Shown in pieces: positions 36,112-45,465 of a DNA stretch of 52,153 bases. The position numbers and the translations under genes were made by a program. Below the pieces are notes generated by a model, which saw only the letters and a list, made by a program, of their open reading frames with translations, ran no database searches and had not been told where the DNA came from. Position 1 is the stretch's first letter. Each line of letters begins with the position of its first letter. The DNA is from Saprospiraceae bacterium (lineage in GTDB: Bacteria > Bacteroidota > Bacteroidia > Chitinophagales > Saprospiraceae), in the NCBI GenBank assembly GCA_022842725.1, contig JALHOZ010000033.1, forward strand, positions 1 to 52,153, read 5' to 3'.

Positions 36112-39100
36112 CTATTCGTTTGTCCTGATTTCCAGCAACATATTACAGGACACCGTACCTTCATTATCAATACTTTTTCCTGTTCCGATGTTTGCTTTTG
36201 TATCCAGTATATCGACATTTGCCATATTGAGCAAACCTTTATTGACCAGAACGCGGGTGTTGGTATTGCCTGTTCCGCCGATAAGATGAATGTTTTGAAG
36301 GGTCAAACTTGCCCCCGGTAATATGTCAAAAATGTAACCGTCATAATCAGCCTGGATAAACAAATTTATATTTGTCAGACTTATCGTAATATTTTTGTCA
36401 ATAACTATCGGAGATAAAACTTTTATGGTATCCTGATCAAGGGTGGGTATAAAACTGATCGTTGTATTGTTTGGTGCACAAGCGACCACATTTCTTAATG
36501 AAAAATTACCGTCATCATCTGTATTTCGGACAATGGATGTACAATTATTCAGACAGGTTATATCTGCCCGCCAACCGGAATCCACCACACCTGGATCCGA
36601 CATAAAATGAAGTGTCAGACATCCTGAAGAATGGGTCGACGTAAATGGCCCGGGAAGTACCGAATTTCCGTGATATCCTCCTGCCGGAAAACCGGATAAC
36701 GTAACCGGATTGCCGCTGGAAAAGAGCGGATATGTTGTATCAGGTCCGTTATATACATACAAAGCATCGTAATTAGCTTCAGTGGCAAATTCAGTAAATG
36801 TCAATATAGCCTGTTGGTATGGTCCGGTCGGACATATGTACCGAACTGTGTTTTCATAATCTCCGTAGTCACCGGATGATCCGCCGCTATCATAAGAAGT
36901 ATCATTGCAGGTTGCTTTTGTTCTGAATGGTGATGAGGTAAACCAAATGGATTCAGTATTATTGTTGCAAACACTTTTTACATGAACATAATAGTCCGTA
37001 TTACTCATTAAATTGGTCAAAACGACCATAGTATCTGTAGTAAATGTCCCGGAGACCGGTTGATTCGGACTGGTTGAAACAAAATATTCATACCCTAAGG
37101 GTAAGACTTGTGGTTTTATCCACTTAACTGTTGCACTGTATGTTTCTACATTTTCAACAATCATATCTTCAATTAAAAAACAAACGTTTCCGGAATCGTC
37201 ATACAAAGGAGATTTCCAAACGCCCCGACCGTAAGTACCGGCATAAAGCTCTTTGGTATTGTATTTTATTTTAAGATCAGAAATGACTACATTCGGTAGT
37301 CCCTGACTGAACAACAACCAGTTTGACATCGAGTTGTCTCTGTAATAAACCCCTACATCCATCCCGACATAAATGCCGTCATTGGTGCCCGTATGGTACA
37401 CGATACAGTTGGCGGGAAGGTTGGGAAGATTGCCGGATATATTTGTCCAGGCGGAACCACCATTAACAGATCTATAAACTTTTTCACCTGCTGTATAATT
37501 TGATCTTACGGCCCAAATAATATTGGGGTTTGTCGGATGAATGGCGATTTCTCTGATGTCGTTTGCAGGAACTGTCATCGCACTCCATGTTGTACCTCCG
37601 TTTGTCGTCCGGTACAGTGCATTATTTCTGCCGGTATAAATATAATTGTCATCGGATGGAGCAACGGCAATAAAATCCAAATTGTTGGAATTCAAATTAT
37701 TGCTGATGATGGTCCATGTATTGCCAAAATCAGTGGATTTGTGCACTCTCTTATATGCAATATATAAGTTTTGCGGCTTTCCGGGATCGACAATAATCGG
37801 TGTCACCCAGGCTCCTGTATTGTTGTCTGCTGTATTGATACCGGAAAAACTCAAACCGCCATCAGCTGATTTATAAAAATTTCCGTTATACAGAGATCCA
37901 ATCATATTACTCCCATTGTCGGGTCTGACCAAACAATCCATACCATCACCACCTATTCTGTCCAGCCAGGTACCGGATGTTTGTCTTATTTTTGTTCCGT
38001 TATCCTGCAGACCGGCAATAGCCCTTGTATTGTTTTGAGAAATATCCAGTCTGTACATTTGTGAAATCACCAATCCATTGCTGTGGTCGGTCCAGTTGAC
38101 ACCACCATTGGTCGTTTTATAAATCCCTCCGTCATTTCCCAACCACAGGGTCGTGTTATTTTGCCATGCCATACAATGATGATCTGCGTGTACCGTCTGA
38201 ACACCCGATGCGCCTGACCAATGAGACCGAAGACTCCAGTTAGCTCCGCCATCGGTCGATTTCCATACATTGACCCCTCCTGTGTACACAATATCCGCAT
38301 TGGTAGGATCGACAGCTATACATAAGTCATACCAACCCTGACCACCAACATCTGTTCCGTTGGCTCTCCAACCCAGAAGATTGGGCGAAGATGCTCTCAA
38401 AGTATAAGTTGACCCTGCGTCTGTTGAACGATAAAAACCCAATAAACCATTAAATTGACTATTGGAACACAAAGCATAAACGTAGTTGGGATTATGAGGA
38501 GATACCCCAAGTACCATTCGGTTTGAACCGGTAATGGTCTGTACAGAAGAAAAAGAAGCTCCATTGTCTGTAGATTTGTACAATACACTGGCTGTAGCTG
38601 CATAAAAGATATTCGTGGACGGATTCGGATTAGCAATAACATCTACAAAACTTGCATTGACTACGTTTGTCCAGTTGGTACCGCCATTGGTAGTTCTGAA
38701 CAATCCAACGGATGTTGAAGCCAGCAATGCATCCGGATTGTCGGGATCTATGATCAGTTTCCTGATGATCCGGGTTTGATTGACTGTCCAGTTTAAACCG
38801 GTTGTTTGCCAGGTCAATCCGCCGTTTATTGATTTTAACACCCCCGTAGAATAGGTATTATTCAAATTGCCATCCCCTGTAGCAATATACATAATATCAG
38901 GATTCGTCGGATGGATGACGATGCTTGTTATTCCCAAAACGGATTGTTGGTCAAAATTGGTTGTCCACGAATTTCCTCCGTCAGTGGTTTTCCATACTCC
39001 TCCGCCCGGAGCCCCCACCCAAATAATATTACTGTCTGTAGGGTGAAAAGCAACACAATTGATTCTCCCGATTCCGAGATAACCACTATTGGTTGTAGAA

Positions 39101-39432
39101 GGTCCTAAATTTGTCCAGTTGGAATTGACATTGCGAAGGTTGTTTTTATTTTCTTTGAGAAAACTTTCAAAATTATTTTGATTGATACCTGCATCAGGAA
39201 AACTGCCATCTTCAAAAACCCGATGTCTCCAATGTTCTTCCCACCTTTTGTAAGGTTTATATCCTTTTCCTTTTTCTGTTCTGTCGATGGTTAAAAAATA
39301 CTTTTCAGCCTCTTCCTGAATTTTAAAAAAGTTGAGATTCCCCTTGTCATCTTTACCATTATCAAACCAAACCTGAGCATGAATTTGTGATGTAAAAAAG
39401 AAAAAAAGGTATATTATAACACGACGAAACAT
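36112..39432 (-). CDS. large secreted BNR/sortilin-like propeller protein with FnIII and CUB domains (paralogue A)
   Basis: This 1106-residue protein has a signal peptide (about 1-19). Many BNR/VPS10-type repeats run from about 110 to 755 (for example GVWKTTDGGNSWT, GIYKTTNGGVNWTDHS). An FnIII-like domain follows (about 765-850), then a CUB-like domain (about 855-965, with YDALYVYNGPDTTYPLFSSG). The end domain contains SLRNVVAC and beta-helix-like turns and closes in NEGTVSCNMLLEIRTNE. No canonical T9SS tail is visible. The neighbouring gene at 39532 encodes a paralogue of identical length. It is probably a surface or extracellular adhesion or binding protein. Confidence 0.8.
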   Translation of the reverse strand: MFRRVIIYLFFFFTSQIHAQVWFDNGKDDKGNLNFFKIQEEAEKYFLTIDRTEKGKGYKPYKRWEEHWRHRVFEDGSFPDAGINQNNFESFLKENKNNLRNVNSNWTNLGPSTTNSGYLGIGRINCVAFHPTDSNIIWVGAPGGGVWKTTDGGNSWTTNFDQQSVLGITSIVIHPTNPDIMYIATGDGNLNNTYSTGVLKSINGGLTWQTTGLNWTVNQTRIIRKLIIDPDNPDALLASTSVGLFRTTNGGTNWTNVVNASFVDVIANPNPSTNIFYAATASVLYKSTDNGASFSSVQTITGSNRMVLGVSPHNPNYVYALCSNSQFNGLLGFYRSTDAGSTYTLRASSPNLLGWRANGTDVGGQGWYDLCIAVDPTNADIVYTGGVNVWKSTDGGANWSLRSHWSGASGVQTVHADHHCMAWQNNTTLWLGNDGGIYKTTNGGVNWTDHSNGLVISQMYRLDISQNNTRAIAGLQDNGTKIRQTSGTWLDRIGGDGMDCLVRPDNGSNMIGSLYNGNFYKSADGGLSFSGINTADNNTGAWVTPIIVDPGKPQNLYIAYKRVHKSTDFGNTWTIISNNLNSNNLDFIAVAPSDDNYIYTGRNNALYRTTNGGTTWSAMTVPANDIREIAIHPTNPNIIWAVRSNYTAGEKVYRSVNGGSAWTNISGNLPNLPANCIVYHTGTNDGIYVGMDVGVYYRDNSMSNWLLFSQGLPNVVISDLKIKYNTKELYAGTYGRGVWKSPLYDDSGNVCFLIEDMIVENVETYSATVKWIKPQVLPLGYEYFVSTSPNQPVSGTFTTDTMVVLTNLMSNTDYYVHVKSVCNNNTESIWFTSSPFRTKATCNDTSYDSGGSSGDYGDYENTVRYICPTGPYQQAILTFTEFATEANYDALYVYNGPDTTYPLFSSGNPVTLSGFPAGGYHGNSVLPGPFTSTHSSGCLTLHFMSDPGVVDSGWRADITCLNNCTSIVRNTDDDGNFSLRNVVACAPNNTTISFIPTLDQDTIKVLSPIVIDKNITISLTNINLFIQADYDGYIFDILPGASLTLQNIHLIGGTGNTNTRVLVNKGLLNMANVDILDTKANIGTGKSIDNEGTVSCNMLLEIRTNE

Positions 39433-39458
39433 ACTTAATGATTAAAAAATAATAAGCA

Positions 39459-39466
39459 CAAATGTA
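39459..39466 (-). promoter_or_regulatory. -7 promoter box of paralogue A
   Basis: On the minus strand this reads TACATTTG, an exact TAnnTTTG match about 26 bases before the start codon. A TTG about 23 bases upstream is a possible -33 box. Paralogue A can therefore be transcribed on its own. Confidence 0.55.
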
Positions 39467-39531
39467 ATACTTTACAAAACTTTAAGGGTCAAAAAATCAT
39501 TTTTTCAACCTAAATCATCACGTTATTTTTA

Positions 39532-42500
39532 TTAATTTGTTCTGATTTCAAAAAGATTACTGTACGAAACAGAACCTTCATTATCAATTGTTTTTCCGCT
39601 ACCGATATTTGCTTTAACATCGAGAATATCGACATTTGAAAAATTGAGATTTCCTCTGTTGACAATAACCCTTGTATTGTTATTGCCTTTGCCTCCGATC
39701 AAATGTATATTCTGTAAGGTAAGGCTTCCTCCCGGCAATATTTCAAAAATATGACCATCATAATCTGCCTCGATACTGATATTCAGGGTAGCGAGATTTA
39801 TGGTAATGTTTTTATCTATAAAAATAGGTGAGGTTACTTTTATGGTGTCATTTTGTAATGAAGCATCAAAATTAATGGTTTGTCCGTTTTCAGCGCAGAC
39901 CACAACATTTCTTAAAGTAAAAATCCCGTCATCAGCGGTAACTCTCACCAGAGAAGTACAATTATCTATACAAGTGACATTTGCTCTCCAGCCATCATCT
40001 ACCACGCTTATATCGGTTCTGAATTGTAGCGTCAAACAACCTGTCGGATGAGTTGAGGTAAATGGGCCTGGAAGCGAGGTGCCGTAATATCCTCCTGCCG
40101 GAAAATTTGACAAAGTAGCCGGATTGCCACTTGAAAACATCGGACTGTTTATCGTGGGACCATTATAAATATATAAAGCATCGTATTGCGGTTCTGCAGC
40201 AAACTGTGTAAAAGTAAGAACGGCTTGTTGATAAGGGCCGTCAGGACAAACGTATCGAATAGTATTCTCATTATCGCTGTAATCTCCATTGGCTCCTCCT
40301 GTATCCGTTGAAAGATCATTACAGGTTGTTTTTGTAAGAAATGAAGATGAAGTCCTCCATAATGAGTTTAATCCTTCACCGCAATTTGACCTGACGTGAA
40401 CAAAATAATTTGTATTGCTCAATAAATTGCTCAAGACAACCATTGTATCTGTAGTATATGTTCCGCTGGTCGGTGGGTTGGCGCTTGTGTTGACTGCATA
40501 TTCATAACCTGACGGATCATTGGCTGGTGAAACCCAGGTTGCAAGTGCGCTGTACACTTCGACATTGCTGATGGTAATCGCTTGCGGCATATTACAAAAT
40601 TCACCTCCATTGTCATAAAGCGGAGATTTCCATGCTCCTCTTCCATAAGTGCCGGCATATAATTCCTGCGTATCATATTTGATTTTAAGATCCCTGACCC
40701 TGACATTAGGCAATCCCTGATTGAATAACACCCAGTTTGGCAGGGTGTTATCTATGTAATACACTCCGACATCCATCCCGATATACAATCCATCTTGTGA
40801 ACCTACCTGATAGATGATACAATTTACAGGCAGGTTGGGAAGGTTACCGGACACATTGGTCCAGGTACTGCCACCATTTATGGATTTATAGACTTTGGCC
40901 CCTGCTGTATAGTTGGATCGTACAGCCCAGATAATATCCGGATTGGTGGGATGAATGGCAATTTCCTGCAATCCGCTACCCGGAGAAGTCATAGTCGTCC
41001 AGTTGACACCACCGTTCACAGAACGAAGGACGGCACCACCGCTTGTTCCTCCGTATAATATATTTCCATTGGAAGGTGCCACAAACAAATAGCTCAGGTC
41101 AGTAGAGCTGATATCTCCGCTAATGGTTGTCCACGCGCCACCCTGATTGGTGGATTTATGTATTCTGTTATAACCAATATAAACATTTTGTGTGTTTGAA
41201 GGATCGATGGCCAGAGGAGTAATCCAGGCGCCACTATTAGCATCAGGAACACTCATACCAGAAAAACTACTGCCATTGGTGGTTCTGAAAAAATTTCCAT
41301 ATTGATAGGATGCATACATTACATTGGCATTTGTCGGACTAATGTGACAATCCATACCATCACCTCCGATTCTGTCCACCCAGGTACCGTTAGTTTGTCG
41401 TAATTTGGTGCCATTATCCTGCAAGCCTGTTATCACTTTTGAATCCTGTTGGGCAACATCAATTCTGTACATTTGAGAGATGATCAGGCTGTTACTTCTG
41501 TCGGTCCAGTTTACGCCACCATTGGTAGTCCGATAAATTCCGCCATCATTTCCCAACCAAAGGGTTGTATTGTTTTGCCATTCCAGTGCGTGTTGGTCTG
41601 CATGGACTGTCTGAACACCCGAAGCTCCTGACCAATGCGTCCTTAACGCCCAGGTTACGCCGCCATCCGTAGATTTCCAGATATTGATACCACCTGTATA
41701 GACTATATTTGCGTTGGTGGGATCAACGGCGATGCACAGGTCATACCATCCTTGTCCATTGGTACCACTACCGTTTGAACTTCCATTCAGAATGTTTGGT
41801 GTGCTTGAGGCCAAAGAGTAGGAATTCCCGGCATTGGTTGATTTGTACATACCATTGAATCCACTGCCCGAGGAATTGGAACAAAGCGCGTAAACCACAT
41901 TTGCATCATTGGGTGAAACAGCTATGGCGATTCTGTTGGTCGATGCTATTTCCTGAATCTGGCTCCAGTTTGCACCGTTATTGACGGAAGTAAATAGTCT
42001 GTTGGTTGATGCAGCATAAAAAGTATTGGTAGCGGCATTTGGATTGGCCTCCACATCAAAAAAACTTCCTGTAATGAGTTGCGTCCATGTACCTGCAGCG
42101 TTGGTAGTTCTGTAAAGACCATTGGAAGTAGCAGCCAGCATCATATTGGTATCATCAGGATCCAATAATAATTTGCGGATTCTTCTTCCCTGGCTTACGG
42201 TCCAGTTTAATCCGGTGGTTTGCCATGTCACACCACCGTCTGTTGATTTTAGCACTCCGGTTGAATTGGTATCTGATCCATCTCCGTCACCGGTTGCAAT
42301 ATACATGATATCAGGATTGGTAGGGTGGATTACAATGCTGGAGACACCCATTACATCATTGTTGTCAAAATTGGTGTTCCATGACATGCCGGCATCGGTG
42401 GATTTCCAAAGTCCTCCTCCCGGAGATCCTACCCAAATGATATTAGCATTTGTGGGATGAAAAGCCACACAATTGATCCTACCCAAACCTGCGTAACCAC

Positions 42501-42852
42501 CCGGTGTTGAGTTAGGTCCAAGATTTGTCCAGTTTGCGATATTTAAACTTCTGTTTTGGTTTTTAATGGTTTTGAGGTATTCGTTAAAATTTGTTTCATT
42601 GATACCTGCGTCCGGAAAACTACCGTCTTCATAAATTCTGTCCTTCCAGTTTTCTTCCCATCTTTTATAAGGTTTAAAACCAACTCCTTTTTCTGTAATG
42701 TCAATGGATTGAAAATATTTTTCCGCTTCTTTTTGAATTAAAAAAAAGTTTGGATTACCCTGATTATCTTTCCCGTTCTCAAACCAGGTCTGAGCATAAG
42801 AAAAAGGTAATATTGACATAAAAAACACCCAAAAATAAATGATACGACTCAT
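39532..42852 (-). CDS. large secreted BNR/sortilin-like propeller protein with FnIII and CUB domains (paralogue B)
   Basis: This protein has 1106 residues and the same domain order as its neighbour: signal peptide (about 1-20), BNR-type propeller repeats, FnIII-like domain, CUB-like domain (YDALYIYNGPTINSPMFSSG) and the same end domain with SLRNVVVC, closing in NEGSVSYSNLFEIRTN. Long stretches match paralogue A almost residue for residue (WYDLCIAVDPTNA.IVYTGG), while linker positions differ, indicating an older tandem duplication. It is upstream of paralogue A in transcription order and has its own promoter box. Function is unknown; a shared secretion route is likely since both lack the type-A tail. 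Confidence 0.8.
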   Translation of the reverse strand: MSRIIYFWVFFMSILPFSYAQTWFENGKDNQGNPNFFLIQKEAEKYFQSIDITEKGVGFKPYKRWEENWKDRIYEDGSFPDAGINETNFNEYLKTIKNQNRSLNIANWTNLGPNSTPGGYAGLGRINCVAFHPTNANIIWVGSPGGGLWKSTDAGMSWNTNFDNNDVMGVSSIVIHPTNPDIMYIATGDGDGSDTNSTGVLKSTDGGVTWQTTGLNWTVSQGRRIRKLLLDPDDTNMMLAATSNGLYRTTNAAGTWTQLITGSFFDVEANPNAATNTFYAASTNRLFTSVNNGANWSQIQEIASTNRIAIAVSPNDANVVYALCSNSSGSGFNGMYKSTNAGNSYSLASSTPNILNGSSNGSGTNGQGWYDLCIAVDPTNANIVYTGGINIWKSTDGGVTWALRTHWSGASGVQTVHADQHALEWQNNTTLWLGNDGGIYRTTNGGVNWTDRSNSLIISQMYRIDVAQQDSKVITGLQDNGTKLRQTNGTWVDRIGGDGMDCHISPTNANVMYASYQYGNFFRTTNGSSFSGMSVPDANSGAWITPLAIDPSNTQNVYIGYNRIHKSTNQGGAWTTISGDISSTDLSYLFVAPSNGNILYGGTSGGAVLRSVNGGVNWTTMTSPGSGLQEIAIHPTNPDIIWAVRSNYTAGAKVYKSINGGSTWTNVSGNLPNLPVNCIIYQVGSQDGLYIGMDVGVYYIDNTLPNWVLFNQGLPNVRVRDLKIKYDTQELYAGTYGRGAWKSPLYDNGGEFCNMPQAITISNVEVYSALATWVSPANDPSGYEYAVNTSANPPTSGTYTTDTMVVLSNLLSNTNYFVHVRSNCGEGLNSLWRTSSSFLTKTTCNDLSTDTGGANGDYSDNENTIRYVCPDGPYQQAVLTFTQFAAEPQYDALYIYNGPTINSPMFSSGNPATLSNFPAGGYYGTSLPGPFTSTHPTGCLTLQFRTDISVVDDGWRANVTCIDNCTSLVRVTADDGIFTLRNVVVCAENGQTINFDASLQNDTIKVTSPIFIDKNITINLATLNISIEADYDGHIFEILPGGSLTLQNIHLIGGKGNNNTRVIVNRGNLNFSNVDILDVKANIGSGKTIDNEGSVSYSNLFEIRTN

Positions 42853-43152
42853 AAGCGCTGATTGATTACTTTAGCGGCATAAATGTAAACTTTTGTTATT
42901 ACATATACCTTATCAGAATTGTCTTGTTTTGACAAATATCTGATTTTTTATGTAATAATATTTAAAAAACAAAATAAAATACGGGGATTAAACAGAAATA
43001 ACAACAACTATCAATATATGTTTGAAATATTTTTTTTCATTTTTTTAGGCAAGAAAAAATAAAATGAGTCATTTAAAACCCATAAACAACTCTAACTTTG
43101 TAAAAACTATCAGTTGAAAACAGGACCGAAAAAACATCAATCCAATGTTTGC
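42853..43152. other. 300-base intergenic region upstream of paralogue B
   Basis: The left part carries the promoter of paralogue B. An imperfect inverted pair TTGTC...GACAA lies near 42919-42935. The rest is AT-rich with no gene and no strong terminator for the barrel gene at 43153. Confidence 0.45.
42880..42887 (-). promoter_or_regulatory. -7-like promoter box of paralogue B
   Basis: On the minus strand this reads TACATTTA, one mismatch from TAnnTTTG, about 27 bases upstream of the start codon. The same octamer precedes the second sigma gene. Confidence 0.4.
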
Positions 43153-44586
43153 CTACAAAGTTTTTGAAGGAAGATTAAATTTAATACCGGTCTGAAATGC
43201 CAAAGCGTTGATTTTATCCTGATTGGGACCAATACCCAACCCTGAACTGAATAAAAAGGCATGGTAACTTTGTTGAAGGTATACCGAACAAAAATTGTTG
43301 ATTCTTCTTTCAGCACCCAAACCTATTTTCATGTCTATATAGTAGTTTCTTGAAAGTGTAAAATCATCCAAAAAACCTGTACTGAATGGTTTGTCGTCAA
43401 GCCTTGGTTCCTGATTCGGGTTTCTTGGCATAGATTGTATTTCACCCTTTCTGACTTTTTCTTCAATGGTGTAATCGGATTGAGCGATCATGTTAAACGA
43501 AGTTCCTGCGGAAAAATAAAGTTTCCAGTTTTTATTTTCGATGGCGTAATAATTAATATTCAACGGTAGTCTGATAAAATCATATTCTATTTGTGTCAGA
43601 CTCGTTTCAAAATAAATGATACCACTTGCACCAAAAGTTTCACTTACCCTGGCCGGAGAATAATTCAGATTGGAATAAGAAATCCCTGACTCAATTTCGA
43701 CGCGATTCATTTTTTTACCTACAGTAATACCATACTCAAAGTTTGATACCGCCCTTGAAAATTTTGGCAAAGAATAAACTTTATCAAAAGGGGTCAGCAC
43801 AAAATTATTTGCATATCCGACAAAAAGGCCTATCCTGGTATGAATATCTTTCGTTTTCCGGAAACTTAGTTCCATTGGCATCACCAAAGGGTATTCAGAA
43901 TACGGTTCTGTAGTCCGGGAATCAAGAGCTTTTACATCAACGATTTCTTCATTTTTTAATTCGGATAATACAGGATCTGCTAATCCGAAACTCCTGATGT
44001 CACTTTCATTTGCAGAAAACGACGTATTTTCAGCAGGTCGTCCCGGCGCAATCTGAGGAGTGTTATGATGTATTTCCTCCTTTCGTATGAAATTATCAGA
44101 TACATGTTGTCTGAAAGATGAAGCAAAAACCTCCTTAATACGTTGATTTTTACCATCAACCTCGTTATTTAACAAGGTTAACTGTTGTTGCATTCTGCCT
44201 ACACTTTGTGTCATTAAGGCATAGACAGGGTCAGAAGAATGTTCCTTTTTTTGTGTGTGTTCATTGACATTATAAAAGGTAAACAAAAACAAAAGCACGG
44301 CCAAAACTTCTTTTGATTTATGAATCCAGATTTTGCGTTTATAAATTTCAATGGTTTCGAGTCTGTACTTTAATTTTTCCCAATGCCCGCGGGTTTGAAA
44401 TCTTTGGATCTGGGCTATTTTTTCTCTTATTGTTACATCAAACAGCCGGTCAGCCGGAAGATCTTCTTTTGCTAAAGCATCTACCCATTTTTTTTGAAAA
44501 GAATCCCATGAGCCGTAGGCCGGTGGCGTTGAGATTTCTCCAAGTTTTTCTTTTACCCGGGAATCAAAACTATTATTTGGGTTCAT
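43153..44586 (-). CDS. probable anti-sigma partner with duplicated N-terminal motif, one TM helix and C-terminal beta-barrel
   Basis: This is a 477-residue protein. The N terminus carries the sigma-partner-like motif twice: FDSRVKEKLGEISTPPAYGS (7-26, then WD) and FDVTIREKIAQIQRF (49-63, then RGHWEKL). One transmembrane helix follows (about 92-107), then a polar linker with a short coiled-coil-like stretch (about 125-150). A C-terminal domain (about 250-477) of amphipathic strands resembles an outer-membrane barrel. It overlaps the preceding sigma gene by 14 bases, exactly as in the pair at 21509-23462. The design suggests an inner-membrane anti-sigma part physically joined to an outer-membrane part. 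No FecR domain is seen. Confidence 0.65.
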   Translation of the reverse strand: MNPNNSFDSRVKEKLGEISTPPAYGSWDSFQKKWVDALAKEDLPADRLFDVTIREKIAQIQRFQTRGHWEKLKYRLETIEIYKRKIWIHKSKEVLAVLLFLFTFYNVNEHTQKKEHSSDPVYALMTQSVGRMQQQLTLLNNEVDGKNQRIKEVFASSFRQHVSDNFIRKEEIHHNTPQIAPGRPAENTSFSANESDIRSFGLADPVLSELKNEEIVDVKALDSRTTEPYSEYPLVMPMELSFRKTKDIHTRIGLFVGYANNFVLTPFDKVYSLPKFSRAVSNFEYGITVGKKMNRVEIESGISYSNLNYSPARVSETFGASGIIYFETSLTQIEYDFIRLPLNINYYAIENKNWKLYFSAGTSFNMIAQSDYTIEEKVRKGEIQSMPRNPNQEPRLDDKPFSTGFLDDFTLSRNYYIDMKIGLGAERRINNFCSVYLQQSYHAFLFSSGLGIGPNQDKINALAFQTGIKFNLPSKTL

Positions 44587-45139
44587 GGATTTTATGCTTA
44601 TTAACTAACAATTCTTTGAGCTTTGTTCTGGCTTTCACCAGATTTGATCTCGATGTACTTTCAGTGATACCTAATATGTCTCCGATTTCTTTATGAGAAT
44701 AACCTTCGATAACATATAAGTTAAATACAGAACGATACGAAATGGTTAATTGCTGCAAACATCCTAAAATTTCTTCAGCATTCATTTTGTCCAGAGCGTC
44801 TTCTCCCACGTCATACAATGTAAATGCTTCTTCAATATTTTCAGTTTTCCTTCTTATTTCTTTGCGGTAATGATCAATACAGGTGTTTACCATGATTCTG
44901 CGCATCCAGGCCTGTAAGGATGTTCCTGTCTGATACATATAAATATACCTGAATATTTTGATAAATCCGTCATGCAAAATATCCTGCGCTTCGTCTTCAT
45001 TATGCGCATAACGAAGACAAACATTCATCATGGGAGCATAATAATGTTCATATATATACTTTTGTGCCCAGGATTCTTTCCTGACACAGGCATCAATGAG
45101 ATGCTTTTCAGAACCTTCTAACCCTATTATCAAATCCAT
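44573..45139 (-). CDS. ECF (sigma-70 family) RNA polymerase sigma factor
   Basis: This protein has 188 residues from the ATG at 45139. Region 2 has DEAQDILHDGFIKIFRYIYM and LQAWMRRIMVNTCIDHYRKE; region 4 has ISYRSVFNLYVIEGYSHKEI and GDILGITESTSRSNLVKART. The reading frame opens further up to a TTG at 45157, but that codon would precede a promoter-like box, so the ATG is preferred. It is paired with the barrel/anti-sigma gene downstream. The sequence differs clearly from the sigma at 22908, so the two pairs are not a recent duplication. Confidence 0.92.
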   Translation of the reverse strand: MDLIIGLEGSEKHLIDACVRKESWAQKYIYEHYYAPMMNVCLRYAHNEDEAQDILHDGFIKIFRYIYMYQTGTSLQAWMRRIMVNTCIDHYRKEIRRKTENIEEAFTLYDVGEDALDKMNAEEILGCLQQLTISYRSVFNLYVIEGYSHKEIGDILGITESTSRSNLVKARTKLKELLVNKHKIHEPK

Positions 45140-45143
45140 GCGA

Positions 45144-45151
45144 TAAATGTA
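45144..45151 (-). promoter_or_regulatory. -7-like box at the second sigma gene
   Basis: On the minus strand this reads TACATTTA, one base off consensus and only four bases before the ATG at 45139. If used, the transcript would be almost leaderless, as for the gene at 244. Confidence 0.35.
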
Positions 45152-45218
45152 AAACAATTATTTTATTTAGTCCGAAAATTGTTAAAAAAGTTTAAACCAA
45201 CACGACTATTTTTGAAAT

Positions 45219-45237
45219 TTTAACGCGAATTTAACGC
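45219..45237. promoter_or_regulatory. 11-base-phased direct repeats upstream of the second sigma gene
   Basis: TTTAACGC at 45219-45226 and again at 45230-45237, starts 11 bases apart, lie 80-98 bases upstream of the sigma start. Such phasing puts both copies on one face of the helix, as for a tandem-bound regulator. Which protein binds is unknown. Confidence 0.4.
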
Positions 45238-45407
45238 CGTGGCGACCATTTTCGGCCGTTTTATATAACATGGACCAACAGAAACATCTTTTTTTATCAA
45301 CTCTATTAGTCTTTTTTTCAACAACTTATGATTCATTCTCAAAACCTTCTTTTGATCAAAAGGTTTGTGCTTCACAAACAAACCAGTTGTTAATTCTCAT
45401 CTAAAAA

Positions 45408-45446
45408 AAATCCGGTTTTCAAACGATAATGCTGAAAACCGGATTT
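45408..45446 (-). terminator. terminator of the dockerin-containing surface protein gene
   Basis: A perfect 14-bp stem (45408-45421 with 45433-45446) has an 11-base loop and T/A runs. It lies 20 bases past the stop at 45466 on the minus strand. The remaining spacer to the sigma gene has a CTTTTGATCAAAAG palindrome near 45350 but no gene. Confidence 0.85.
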
Positions 45447-45465
45447 GAAATTTTTCTTTATTTAT

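Noticed and set aside
22908-45139. The two sigma/barrel pairs as a recent duplication
   Set aside because: The sigma and barrel sequences differ widely and only one operon has the repeat lipoprotein; shared architecture is older.
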